From contig JAGLUC010000055.1 of the NCBI GenBank assembly GCA_023134955.1, positions 1-16,766 of the forward strand: a stretch of 16,766 nucleotides of DNA, written 5' to 3'. Below the pieces are notes generated by a model. It searched no databases. It was given only the letters and a program-made list of their open reading frames with translations, and was not told the origin of the DNA. This DNA is from Methylococcales bacterium. GTDB lineage: Bacteria > Pseudomonadota > Gammaproteobacteria > Methylococcales > Methylomonadaceae. The position numbers were made by a program, and so were the translations under genes. Each line of letters starts with the position of its first letter. Positions within the stretch are counted from its first letter, which is position 1. Positions 8,825 to 15,050 of the stretch are shown in pieces.

Positions 8825-8832
8825 ACTATTAT
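8805..8832 (+). promoter_or_regulatory. Candidate rpsA promoter (weak)
   Basis: TTTAAA (8805-8810, four of six matches to the -35 consensus) and TATTAT (8827-8832, five of six matches to the -10) are 16 nt apart and overlap the terminator hairpin. AT-rich DNA produces such pairs easily, so this is only the best candidate seen in the 122-nt gap. Confidence 0.25.
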
Positions 8833-8902
8833 ATAAAATGGCTTGTTGTTGATTCTTTGAATAAATGAAGCGTCAATTTTAAACAAGTATGGGAAAGAAA
8901 AA

Positions 8903-10567
8903 ATGAGCGAGAGCTTTGCTGAATTATTTGAAGAAAGTTTAGCCCGGACAGAAATGCGTCCTGGTGCTATGTTAATGGGTACTGTAATTGATATTGATAA
9001 CGATTTTGTTATCGTCAGTGCTCAGGCTAAGTCCGAAGGTGTTATACCAAAATGGCAATTTTTAAATGCTGATGGTGATCTAGAGGTTAATGTTGGTGAT
9101 GAAATTGAGGTAGCACTAGATTTATTTGAAGATGGACTTGGTTCAACGCTTCTTTCCCGTGACAAAGCCAAGAAAAACAGAGCTTGGGGTGAGCTCGAAA
9201 AAGCCTTTGAAGGTGAAGAAACTATTGTTGGTCGCATTGACGGCAAAGTTCGTGGTGGTTTTACTGTTGCAGTAGGTGCATTACGCGCATTCTTGCCAGG
9301 TTCGTTGGTTGATGTTCGCCCAATCAGAGATACTACTTTCCTGGAAGGTCGTGATCTTGAATTTAAAGTCATCAAAATTGACAAAAAACGTAATAATGTT
9401 GTTCTTTCTCGTCGTGCGATTGTAGAAAAAGAGTACAGTGCAGAAAGAGAAGAGTTGATGAAAACTCTTAAAGATGATGCGATTGTTAAAGGTATTGTTA
9501 AAAACCTAACTGACTACGGTGCATTTATCGACCTTGGTGGTATTGATGGATTGTTACACATTACTGATATGGCATGGCGTCGTGTTCGTCACCCTTCTGA
9601 ATGTGTTGAAATTGGTCAAGAAATTGAAGTTAAAGTTCTTAAATTCGACAAAGAGAAAACTCGTGTTTCTCTAGGCATGAAGCAAATGGGTGAAGATCCA
9701 TGGAAAGCGATTGCAGAGCGTTACCCAGCAGCGACACGTGTAAAAGGTAAAGTCAACAACTTAACTGATTACGGCTGTTTTGTTGAAATTGAAGAAGGCG
9801 TTGAAGGTTTGGTTCACGTATCTGAAATGGACTGGACTAACAAAAACGTTAATCCATCTAAAGTGGTTGAATTAGGTGATGAAGTTGAAGTAATGGTGCT
9901 GGAAATTGACGAAGAACGTCGTCGTATTTCTCTAGGCATGAAGCAATGTCGTACTAATCCTTGGGATGAGTTCGCAGCAACACATAATAAAGGCGATAAA
10001 ATTACAGGAAAAATCAAATCTATCACTGATTTCGGTGTATTTATTGGTTTGGATGGTAGTATTGATGGTTTGGTTCATACATCAGACATCACTTGGAATG
10101 AAAACGGCGAAGAAGCTATTCGTCAATACAAGAAAGGTGATGAAGTAGAAACAGTTATTCTTGCAGTTGATTCTGAGCGTGAACGTATTTCTTTAGGTAT
10201 TAAACAACTAGAGCAAGACCCATTCCAAAATTATATTGCTATACATGAAAAAGGTAGTCTAGTAAAAGGAACTGTTAAAATAGTTGATGCTAAAGGTGCT
10301 GTTATTGAATTAGCTGAAAATGTTGACGGTTACTTGCGTGCCTCAGAGATTCAACGTGATCGCGTAGAAGATGCGAGTATATTGTTGAGTGTAGGTGATG
10401 AAATTGAGTCTAAGTTTATTGGTGTTGATAAAAAGACTAAATCAATTTCTTTATCAATAAAAGCTAAAGATAATGATGATGAAGCAAGTGCAATGAAAGA
10501 CTACGGTCAAGCTGCAAATGCAAATTCAGCTACTTTAGGTGATCTGTTCAAGCAATTAGATAAGTAA
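8903..10567 (+). CDS. rpsA: 30S ribosomal protein S1
   Basis: S1 binds mRNA 5' regions and delivers them to the 30S subunit; in E. coli it also represses its own mRNA. The 554 residues and six S1 (OB-fold) repeats match E. coli S1 (557). Repeats start roughly at residues 20, 105, 190, 277, 364 and 450; the middle ones show the phrases LTDYGAFIDLGGIDGLLHITDM, LTDYGCFVEIEEGVEGLVHVSEM and ITDFGVFIGLDGSIDGLVHTSDI. The linker phrase RISLGMKQ recurs. Start ATG at 8903 has GGGA 8 nt upstream. A five-codon frame (ATG 8889) ends in a TGA that overlaps this ATG. A strong terminator follows 9 nt after the stop. Confidence 0.98.
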   Translation: MSESFAELFEESLARTEMRPGAMLMGTVIDIDNDFVIVSAQAKSEGVIPKWQFLNADGDLEVNVGDEIEVALDLFEDGLGSTLLSRDKAKKNRAWGELEKAFEGEETIVGRIDGKVRGGFTVAVGALRAFLPGSLVDVRPIRDTTFLEGRDLEFKVIKIDKKRNNVVLSRRAIVEKEYSAEREELMKTLKDDAIVKGIVKNLTDYGAFIDLGGIDGLLHITDMAWRRVRHPSECVEIGQEIEVKVLKFDKEKTRVSLGMKQMGEDPWKAIAERYPAATRVKGKVNNLTDYGCFVEIEEGVEGLVHVSEMDWTNKNVNPSKVVELGDEVEVMVLEIDEERRRISLGMKQCRTNPWDEFAATHNKGDKITGKIKSITDFGVFIGLDGSIDGLVHTSDITWNENGEEAIRQYKKGDEVETVILAVDSERERISLGIKQLEQDPFQNYIAIHEKGSLVKGTVKIVDAKGAVIELAENVDGYLRASEIQRDRVEDASILLSVGDEIESKFIGVDKKTKSISLSIKAKDNDDEASAMKDYGQAANANSATLGDLFKQLDK

Positions 10568-10576
10568 ATAATATTG

Positions 10577-10610
10577 AAGGGTATGTTATTTTTAGCATGC
10601 CCTTTTTTTT
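10577..10610 (+). terminator. Intrinsic terminator of rpsA, abutting ihfB
   Basis: An 11-bp stem (10577-10587 with 10594-10604, including two G-U pairs) has a 6-nt loop and runs into eight T residues (10603-10610). The next base begins the ihfB ribosome site (AGGA, 10611-10614), so there is no room for a promoter between terminator and ihfB. Confidence 0.85.
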
Positions 10611-10620
10611 AGGATTAAAT

Positions 10621-10926
10621 GTGACAAAATCAGAATTAATTGAAGCTTTAGCGAGACAACTTCCACATCTAGCGGTTAAAGATGTAGAATTGGCTGTAAA
10701 ATGTGTCATTGAGCAAATGACTGAAACCTTATCAACAGGTGAGCGAATTGAGATAAGAGGTTTTGGTAGTTTTTCATTGCATCATAGAGCACCTAGAATG
10801 GGTAGAAACCCAAAAACTGGGGATGCTGTTTCATTAACAGCAAAATATGTTCCTCATTTTAAGCCAGGAAAAGAATTGCGAGATAGAGTTGATGGTTCTC
10901 GTGAAAAATGTAAAATTGTAGATTAA
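10621..10926 (+). CDS. ihfB: Integration host factor subunit beta
   Basis: Beta chain of the IHF heterodimer, a nucleoid protein that bends DNA sharply at specific sites in recombination, replication and transcription. Read from GTG 10621 it is 101 residues: (M)TKSELIEALARQ, GERIEIRGFGSFSLHHRAPRMGRNPKTG, KYVPHFKPGKELRDR, nearly E. coli IHF beta. Pro64 in GRNPKTG is the DNA-intercalating proline. The frame stays open upstream to an ATG at 10597, but that codon lies inside the rpsA terminator stem, whereas GTG has AGGA 6 nt upstream and matches the family N-terminus (MTKSEL). The C-terminal tail is about seven residues longer than in E. coli and ends CKIVD. lapA-lapB, frequent neighbours of ihfB in gammaproteobacteria, do not follow. 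Confidence 0.96.
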   Translation: MTKSELIEALARQLPHLAVKDVELAVKCVIEQMTETLSTGERIEIRGFGSFSLHHRAPRMGRNPKTGDAVSLTAKYVPHFKPGKELRDRVDGSREKCKIVD

Positions 10927-10945
10927 TTTTACCTGTAAATTAAAT

Positions 10946-10971
10946 AGCCTATGATGACGTTGATCATGGCT
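10946..10971 (+). terminator. Possible ihfB terminator hairpin
   Basis: AGCCTATGAT pairs with ATCATGGCT with one bulged T and a 7-nt loop, 20 nt after the ihfB stop. The following bases are only mildly T-rich, so intrinsic termination is uncertain. Confidence 0.35.
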
Positions 10972-11255
10972 GTTGTATCTGTACTACTTTTTATTAAGTA
11001 TCCCCATCCCAAAAACTACTTGTCATCAAGGCAATTAGGGGTAATCAAAATTTGACATCGTCAATACTCAATAAGATACAGAGACTTTTATCTGTTTTTT
11101 TGGTCAAAGTCTAATAGTATTCATTTAGAAAAGAGAAAAAAGCAAGTCTCCTCAGCTGATTTAAGTCATAAATACCTGTACTCATAAGCTCTTTCTATAT
11201 TAAAGAGGGGGTAAAATGTATTTTTTATCTTGACTTGGGTGCAGGATCGGTCGCT

Positions 11256-11283
11256 TTGTAAAATAAAGGTGATGTGCTATAGT
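11256..11283 (+). promoter_or_regulatory. Probable feoABC promoter
   Basis: Extended -10 TGCTATAGT (TATAGT at 11278-11283) has TTGTAA at 11256-11261 as a -35, spacer 16 nt. Transcription would start near 11290, inside or next to the Fur site. Confidence 0.5.
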
Positions 11284-11290
11284 AATTCTA

Positions 11291-11309
11291 AATGAGAATT
11301 ATTATCAAC
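11291..11309. promoter_or_regulatory. Fur box upstream of feoA
   Basis: TGAGAATTATTATCA (11293-11307) matches 13 of 15 bases of the Fur 7-1-7 consensus TGATAATCATTATCA, and the flanks are AT-rich as expected. It lies immediately downstream of the predicted -10, where bound Fe-Fur would block transcription. Placement before an iron(II) uptake operon strongly supports the call. Confidence 0.85.
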
Positions 11310-11372
11310 TTGAATCTTTCTCGGTATTTTGTTTTCCCATATTTCATTTTTCAATAAGGTTTATTGGTATTT

Positions 11373-11606
11373 ATGTCAATCAGTATAAAAATGCTTAGCG
11401 CAGGAGATCATGGCAAAATTATTGGATTTGATAATACAGGAAAAGCATATCGTAAACGCTTGTTAGCGATGGGATTGACACCTGGGACTGAGTTTTTTGT
11501 TACTCGGTTTGCACCACTCGGTGATCCGATTGAAATAAAAATTCGAGGTTTTTCTTTAAGTCTAAGAAAAAAAGAAGCAGAAGTATTATTAATTGAGAAA
11601 TTATGA
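11373..11606 (+). CDS. feoA: Ferrous iron transport protein A
   Basis: Small cytoplasmic SH3-like protein that works with FeoB in Fe(II) uptake. Read from ATG 11373 it has 77 residues, standard for FeoA. Seen: GDHGKIIGF, YRKRLLAMGLTPGTEF, the hallmark APLGDPIEIKIRGFSLSLRKKEA. Start choice: an in-frame TTG at 11364 would add three residues; it lies only 4 nt after AAGG (11356-11359), whereas the ATG is 13 nt from it, so neither spacing is ideal and I prefer the ATG. Its TGA overlaps the feoB ATG (ATGA), indicating coupled translation. Expression is probably repressed by Fur under iron sufficiency. Confidence 0.93.
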   Translation: MSISIKMLSAGDHGKIIGFDNTGKAYRKRLLAMGLTPGTEFFVTRFAPLGDPIEIKIRGFSLSLRKKEAEVLLIEKL

Positions 11607-13918
11607 CTGATTTTATTATTGGTGTTGTAGGAAACCCTAATTGTGGTAAAACAACACTATTCAATGCCTTAACAGGTTCCAGACAACTGGTTGGTAATTG
11701 GCCGGGGGTCACTGTTGAGAAAAAAACAGGGGAATATACTTTTGCTGATAATAAAATTAGTGTTGTAGATTTACCTGGGACTTATTCATTAGAAGCAGCG
11801 GATGATCAAGTTTCATTAGATGAAAAAGTTGCACGAGATTATGTTGCCAGTCAGCAAGCTGATTTGATTATTAATATTGTTGATGCTTCTAATATAGAAA
11901 GAAATCTTTATTTAACATCGCAATTAATTGAAATGCGTGTGCCCATGATATTGGTTCTCAATATGATGGATGAAGTAAAACAGCGGGGTATTAAAATTGA
12001 TACTCAGTTGCTGGCTAAGCAGCTTGCATGTCCAGTTGTTCCTGTCGTAGCGTCAACTGGCCAGGGTTTAAAGCATTTATATGAAGTTATTGATCAGGCT
12101 TGTCAAAGTAAACCAACACCCAGTACAGAAATTACTTATGCAGCTGCTTTAGAAAATGCCATTTTGGAATTATCTCCATTGTTAGAAAATCAAGCGACTA
12201 AACACTCATGTGATCTACGATGGCTGGCATTGCGATTGTTAGAGGATGATACTTTAGCCAAGCAAATTGCAGGCAATAAATTAACTGATAAAGTTATTTC
12301 ACTCCAACAAGCCATTGAGGATGAAACTGATGATGAGATTGATATTTTGGCGGCAGATGCACGTTATGGTTTTGTTAATGAATTGACCAGACAAAGTGTT
12401 TGCCGAATCAATGAAGTTTCTCGCCTTACTTCAGATAAAATTGATCGGATTGTATTAAATCGATTTTTGGGCATACCCATTTTTTTATTGGTTATGTATG
12501 CCATGTTTATGTTTACTATCAATATTGGCAGTGCATTTATTGATTTTTTTGACCTTGCTGTTGGTGCTATTCTGGTTGATGGACTGGGCTTGGTATTGAC
12601 GGGTTTAAATTTTCCTCAATGGCTAATTGTATTAATTTGTAATGGCTTGGGTGGGGGGGTGCAAGTCGTTGCAACTTTTATTCCTATTATTGGCTTTTTG
12701 TTTATGTTCCTCTCAGCATTAGAAGATTCTGGTTATATGTCCAGAGCTGCTTTTGTGATGGATCGTTTTATGCTGATGATTGGATTGCCAGGAAAATCTT
12801 TTGTTCCCATGATTGTGGGCTTTGGCTGTAATGTCCCCGCTATTATGGCAACAAGAACATTAGATAATCAGCGCGATAGAATCTTGACCAATTTAATGAA
12901 CCCTTTTATGTCGTGCGGAGCAAGGCTTCCCGTATATGCTTTGTTTGCAGCCGCTTTTTTCCCTGTCGGCGGTCAAAACCTGGTATTTGGACTTTATTTG
13001 CTTGGAATTATGGTGGCAGTAGGGACGGGGTTAATTATGCGTCATACTTTATTTAAGGGTGTGGCAACGCCTTTTATTATGGAGTTGCCAACCTACCATA
13101 TGCCGACCATTAAAGGCGTTTATATAAAAACCTGGGACAGATTAAAAACATTTATTTTTAATGCAGGTAAAGTCATTGTACCCATGGTTTTGGTATTAAA
13201 CGTGCTTAATTCATTAGGCATGGATGGTAGCTTTGGACAGGAAAATAGTCAAAAATCAGTATTAAGCGAAATTGGTCGCTCTTTAACCCCTGCATTTAAA
13301 CCCATGGGAATCGAAGCAGATAATTGGCCTGCAACGGTTGGTATTTTTACTGGTGTATTAGCTAAAGAAGCCGTTGTTGGTACATTAGATGCACTTTATA
13401 CACAAATGGCTGAAACTTCAACAGATGCCGCTGATGAAGTATTTAATTTACAACAAGCGTTGTTAGATGCTGTTGCCTCCATCCCTGTTAATTTGGCGGC
13501 TGTTGCTGATAATGTATTGGATCCGCTAGGTTTAAATGTCGGAGATACTTCTAGTCTTAGCGCAGCCGCAGCAGACCAGGAAGTGACAACAGGCACTTTT
13601 GTTGCTATGCAGGCAAGTTTTGATGGGCAGATAGGGGCATTTGCTTATTTGTTGTTTATTTTATTGTATGCACCTTGTGTTGCTGCCACAACAGCTATAT
13701 ACAAAGAGACCAATGCAAGTTGGGCTGTTTTTGTGGTGTTTTGGACAACAGGTATAGCGTATATGACGGCGACAATTTTTTATCAGTTAGCGACTTATTC
13801 TCAGCACCCCGATTACTCCATTCAGTGGATAGTCGGGCTTATGTTTGGTTTTTGTGCTGTTTTACTGGCTTTGTGGGGCTATGGGAAGACATTTCAAGTA
13901 GATGCTGTAACACAATAG
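11603..13918 (+). CDS. feoB: Ferrous iron transporter B (GTP-binding membrane permease)
   Basis: Inner-membrane Fe(II) transporter with an N-terminal G domain; its 771 residues compare with 773 in E. coli. Seen: G1 P-loop GNPNCGKT (10-17), G2 Thr37 in PGVTVE, G3 DLPG (56-59), G4 NMMD (120-123), G5 AST (150-152), then the helical GDI-like region to about 270. From about residue 285 hydrophobic helices alternate with the conserved gate segments LEDSGYMSRAAFVMDR, GFGCNVPAIMATRTL and SCGARLPVYALF. A second gate-like half has GVLAKEAVVGTL and LLYAPCVAATTAI. All expected nucleotide motifs are present. The gene is followed by a long hairpin rather than directly by feoC. Confidence 0.98.
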   Translation: MTDFIIGVVGNPNCGKTTLFNALTGSRQLVGNWPGVTVEKKTGEYTFADNKISVVDLPGTYSLEAADDQVSLDEKVARDYVASQQADLIINIVDASNIERNLYLTSQLIEMRVPMILVLNMMDEVKQRGIKIDTQLLAKQLACPVVPVVASTGQGLKHLYEVIDQACQSKPTPSTEITYAAALENAILELSPLLENQATKHSCDLRWLALRLLEDDTLAKQIAGNKLTDKVISLQQAIEDETDDEIDILAADARYGFVNELTRQSVCRINEVSRLTSDKIDRIVLNRFLGIPIFLLVMYAMFMFTINIGSAFIDFFDLAVGAILVDGLGLVLTGLNFPQWLIVLICNGLGGGVQVVATFIPIIGFLFMFLSALEDSGYMSRAAFVMDRFMLMIGLPGKSFVPMIVGFGCNVPAIMATRTLDNQRDRILTNLMNPFMSCGARLPVYALFAAAFFPVGGQNLVFGLYLLGIMVAVGTGLIMRHTLFKGVATPFIMELPTYHMPTIKGVYIKTWDRLKTFIFNAGKVIVPMVLVLNVLNSLGMDGSFGQENSQKSVLSEIGRSLTPAFKPMGIEADNWPATVGIFTGVLAKEAVVGTLDALYTQMAETSTDAADEVFNLQQALLDAVASIPVNLAAVADNVLDPLGLNVGDTSSLSAAAADQEVTTGTFVAMQASFDGQIGAFAYLLFILLYAPCVAATTAIYKETNASWAVFVVFWTTGIAYMTATIFYQLATYSQHPDYSIQWIVGLMFGFCAVLLALWGYGKTFQVDAVTQ

Positions 13919-13928
13919 GGCTAGTCCC

Positions 13929-14145
13929 CCATCAATACAACATTGACTGGTTCTTGCTCTTAAGCCCTCTCCTGCTGGATGCCTACATCCGTGTAGGCAT
14001 CCAGCAAGAGAGGGCTTAAGAGCTAATGTGCTTTTTACTCGCCATTACAACATTGACGCACCACTAGTCTCCTTCAATTATATTTTCCCTTGATTCCATT
14101 TCGCTGCATCAAGGCTACATTTAGAATATTTATCCATCAATACAA
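13929..14145. repeat. Short direct repeats in the feoB-feoC spacer
   Basis: CCATCAATACAA occurs at 13929-13940 and 14134-14145, and TACAACATTGAC at 13936-13947 and 14046-14057. The two motifs overlap in the first copy, so three related stretches surround the large hairpin. A small hairpin (CCTTGAT 14088-14094 with ATCAAGG 14108-14114) lies between the second and third. The arrangement suggests an inserted or rearranged element, but no clean target duplication can be assigned. Confidence 0.7.
13956..14023. repeat. Long hairpin, 32-bp arms with 4-nt loop
   Basis: 13956-13987 is the reverse complement of 13992-14023 at 31 of 32 positions, closing on loop TCCG; the one mismatch is C13972 against A14007. 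It lies 37 nt after the feoB stop. No long T-run follows directly (CTTTTT comes 8 nt later), so it may block exonucleases or partly terminate feo mRNA, or be a mobile palindrome. Confidence 0.9.
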
Positions 14146-14165
14146 GCTTTGCTGGAGTACTAATT

Positions 14166-14405
14166 ATGGTTTTATCAGAACTGAGAGATTATCTTAAACA
14201 AAAAAAAACAGTCAGTTTAAATGAATTAATAATTCATTTTGATATGGATGCTGACGCACTTAGAGGCATGTTAGGAAAATGGATAAGTAAAGGAAAAGTG
14301 CGCCAATTACCTGTAAATTCAGCCTGTGGAAGCAGTTGTTGTAAATGTGACCCGACATTAATAGAGCTTTATGAGTGGTGGGGGGAAGAGCTGGCTCAAG
14401 ACTAA
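14166..14405 (+). CDS. feoC: FeoC-like winged-helix protein with cysteine cluster
   Basis: 79-residue cytoplasmic protein of the FeoC family, which regulates or stabilises FeoB and can carry an Fe-S cluster. Seen: a winged-helix N-terminus (VLSELRDYLKQKKTVSLNELIIHF, then ALRGMLGKWISKGKVRQLP), the cysteine motif CGSSCCKC (C54, C58, C59, C61), and the C-terminal LYEWW that parallels LREWW of E. coli FeoC. The ATG has GGAG 8 nt upstream. It sits 247 nt from feoB behind a large hairpin, so it is probably expressed at a lower level than feoAB or from read-through. FeoC regulates translation-independent steps such as FeoB proteolysis in Salmonella; whether that applies here is inference. Confidence 0.9.
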   Translation: MVLSELRDYLKQKKTVSLNELIIHFDMDADALRGMLGKWISKGKVRQLPVNSACGSSCCKCDPTLIELYEWWGEELAQD

Positions 14406-14424
14406 GAGAGCAAGAGGAGGTCTT

Positions 14425-14508
14425 CACTTCCAAATTGTAAGTACAGGATTTTTTTAGTCCTGAATTCAAGTCATGGTAATCCGATAAATTGAAATTAATT
14501 TGGAAGTG
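14425..14508. repeat. 12-bp perfect inverted repeat flanking 60 nt
   Basis: 14425-14436 (CACTTCCAAATT) and 14497-14508 (AATTTGGAAGTG) are exact reverse complements. The CACTTCCA/TGGAAGTG part is the same as the ends of the 3566-3620 repeat but in inside-out orientation, which may mean two neighbouring degenerate copies. Confidence 0.6.
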
Positions 14509-14525
14509 TACTGAGATATCGACAA

Positions 14526-14544
14526 AAGGAAATAATATTTCCTT
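14526..14544. repeat. Small hairpin, 7-bp stem
   Basis: AAGGAAA pairs with TTTCCTT across TAATA. It lies 121 nt after feoC and 2 nt before a longer inverted repeat; no function is evident. Confidence 0.5.
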
Positions 14545-14546
14545 CT

Positions 14547-14582
14547 AAGTAACAAAAACATAAGCCTCTATTTTTGTTACTT
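14547..14582. repeat. 12-bp perfect inverted repeat with 12-nt loop
   Basis: AAGTAACAAAAA (14547-14558) and TTTTTGTTACTT (14571-14582) are exact reverse complements. The structure is A/T-rich and lacks a trailing T-run on either strand, so it is not a clear terminator. Confidence 0.7.
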
Positions 14583-14617
14583 GTAGCTGGTTGGCTTTCT
14601 GGCAAAGCCTGAAATAC

Positions 14618-14829
14618 TGATTACCCATAAGCTTTCGCCTTTTAATAAATTTTCTTGATTACCCACAAGCCTCAGCCACTTTAAGTGGGCTATGTGTAAC
14701 ATAATGATTGGTTATTAAGCTAATTGAGGGTGATAGTTTAAATCGAATTTATCTATATCAACTAATGACTGTTTTTTCAATTAGTTACAATCTCTCTGTT
14801 AAAATGGCTGAAGCTTGTGGGTAATTAAG
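14618..14829. repeat. MITE-like unit with 31-nt inverted ends plus an extra half-copy
   Basis: 14654-14684 and 14799-14829 are inverted copies matching at 28 of 31 positions, enclosing 114 nt with no gene. A third, more diverged copy of the same end lies in direct orientation at 14618-14645 (shared TGATTACCCA and AAGC, then GCC). An internal AACTAAT/ATTAGTT pair (14760-14766, 14780-14786) adds a hairpin near the right end. Size and terminal inverted repeats fit a non-autonomous element; no transposase and no certain target duplication are visible. Confidence 0.7.
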
Positions 14830-14891
14830 TAAATCTTTATTATTGTCTAGAATATTGGATGTGATTAAAAGTGAAGTAATTTGCTGGTAAG

Positions 14892-14907
14892 GCGGACTTT
14901 AGTTCGC
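14892..14907. repeat. Short palindrome around TTTA core
   Basis: GCGGAC-TTTA-GTTCGC forms a 6-bp stem with one G-T pair. It shares the stem-TTTA-stem plan of the arms at 3566-3620, and a TAAA-centred partner (GGACTAAACGAC) follows at about 14927, so it may be a decayed relative. Weak evidence. Confidence 0.4.
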
Positions 14908-14976
14908 TATGTTTCAACAAGGATTGTGGACTAAACGACACTCTAGAGTTATAGTTATGCAGGCTGGTTAAAATTC

Positions 14977-14985
14977 TGCTATATT
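14977..14985 (+). promoter_or_regulatory. Candidate extended -10 for the HD-GYP gene
   Basis: TGCTATATT has the TGn extension and TATATT hexamer; no good -35 is seen 16-18 nt upstream. It lies 65 nt before the ATG. It is tentative in this AT-rich context. Confidence 0.3.
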
Positions 14986-15050
14986 TGAAAGGGTTAATGT
15001 TAATAGATCATAGTTAATTCAGTTTTTTTCATACACTAAAAAGATAAATT

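Larger units (their letters stand above)
10927..11372. other. 446-nt gap between ihfB and feoA, no gene seen
   Basis: No open frame with family resemblance is present on either strand. It contains an imperfect hairpin just after ihfB (10946-10971), short inverted repeats near 11078-11095 (ACAGA/TCTGT before a T-run) and at 11189-11207 (CTCTTT/AAAGAG), and the feo promoter and Fur site at its 3' end. A GAGGGGG sequence followed by ATG at 11216 opens only five codons (MYFLS). Confidence 0.7.
14406..15050. other. 645-nt gene-free, repeat-rich gap between feoC and the HD-GYP gene
   Basis: No coding frame of useful length with recognisable product occurs on either strand. It holds at least six inverted repeats, the main ones listed separately, and a possible promoter for the downstream gene. 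AT content is high. No transposase remnant is recognisable. Confidence 0.75.

Noticed and set aside
9022..9384. 120-residue open frame on the minus strand
   Set aside because: It lies wholly inside rpsA, has no recognisable domain and reflects the antisense of S1 codons.
10597..10620. Upstream ATG for ihfB adding eight residues (MPFFLGLN) before the GTG start
   Set aside because: The ATG is inside the rpsA terminator stem, and the added residues have no counterpart in IHF beta, whose N-terminus MTKSEL matches the GTG start with AGGA upstream.
11052..11080. Perfect -35 TTGACA in the ihfB-feoA gap
   Set aside because: The best -10 at 17 nt is GATACA with only three consensus matches, and a short hairpin and T-run follow directly; too weak to call.
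11364..11372. TTG start for feoA
   Set aside because: It adds three residues with no family support, and lies only 4 nt from the ribosome-site bases; the ATG at 11373 is preferred, though not certain.
13675..14019. 114-residue open frame on the plus strand across the feoB end
   Set aside because: It overlaps conserved feoB sequence in another frame and its 3' third is the hairpin; no family resemblance.
14260..14469. Minus-strand open frame over feoC
   Set aside because: It is antisense to the clearly recognised FeoC and shows no motif.
13919..15050. Possible CRISPR-like array because of repeated motifs
   Set aside because: Repeats are short, irregularly spaced, mixed in orientation and unaccompanied by cas genes.
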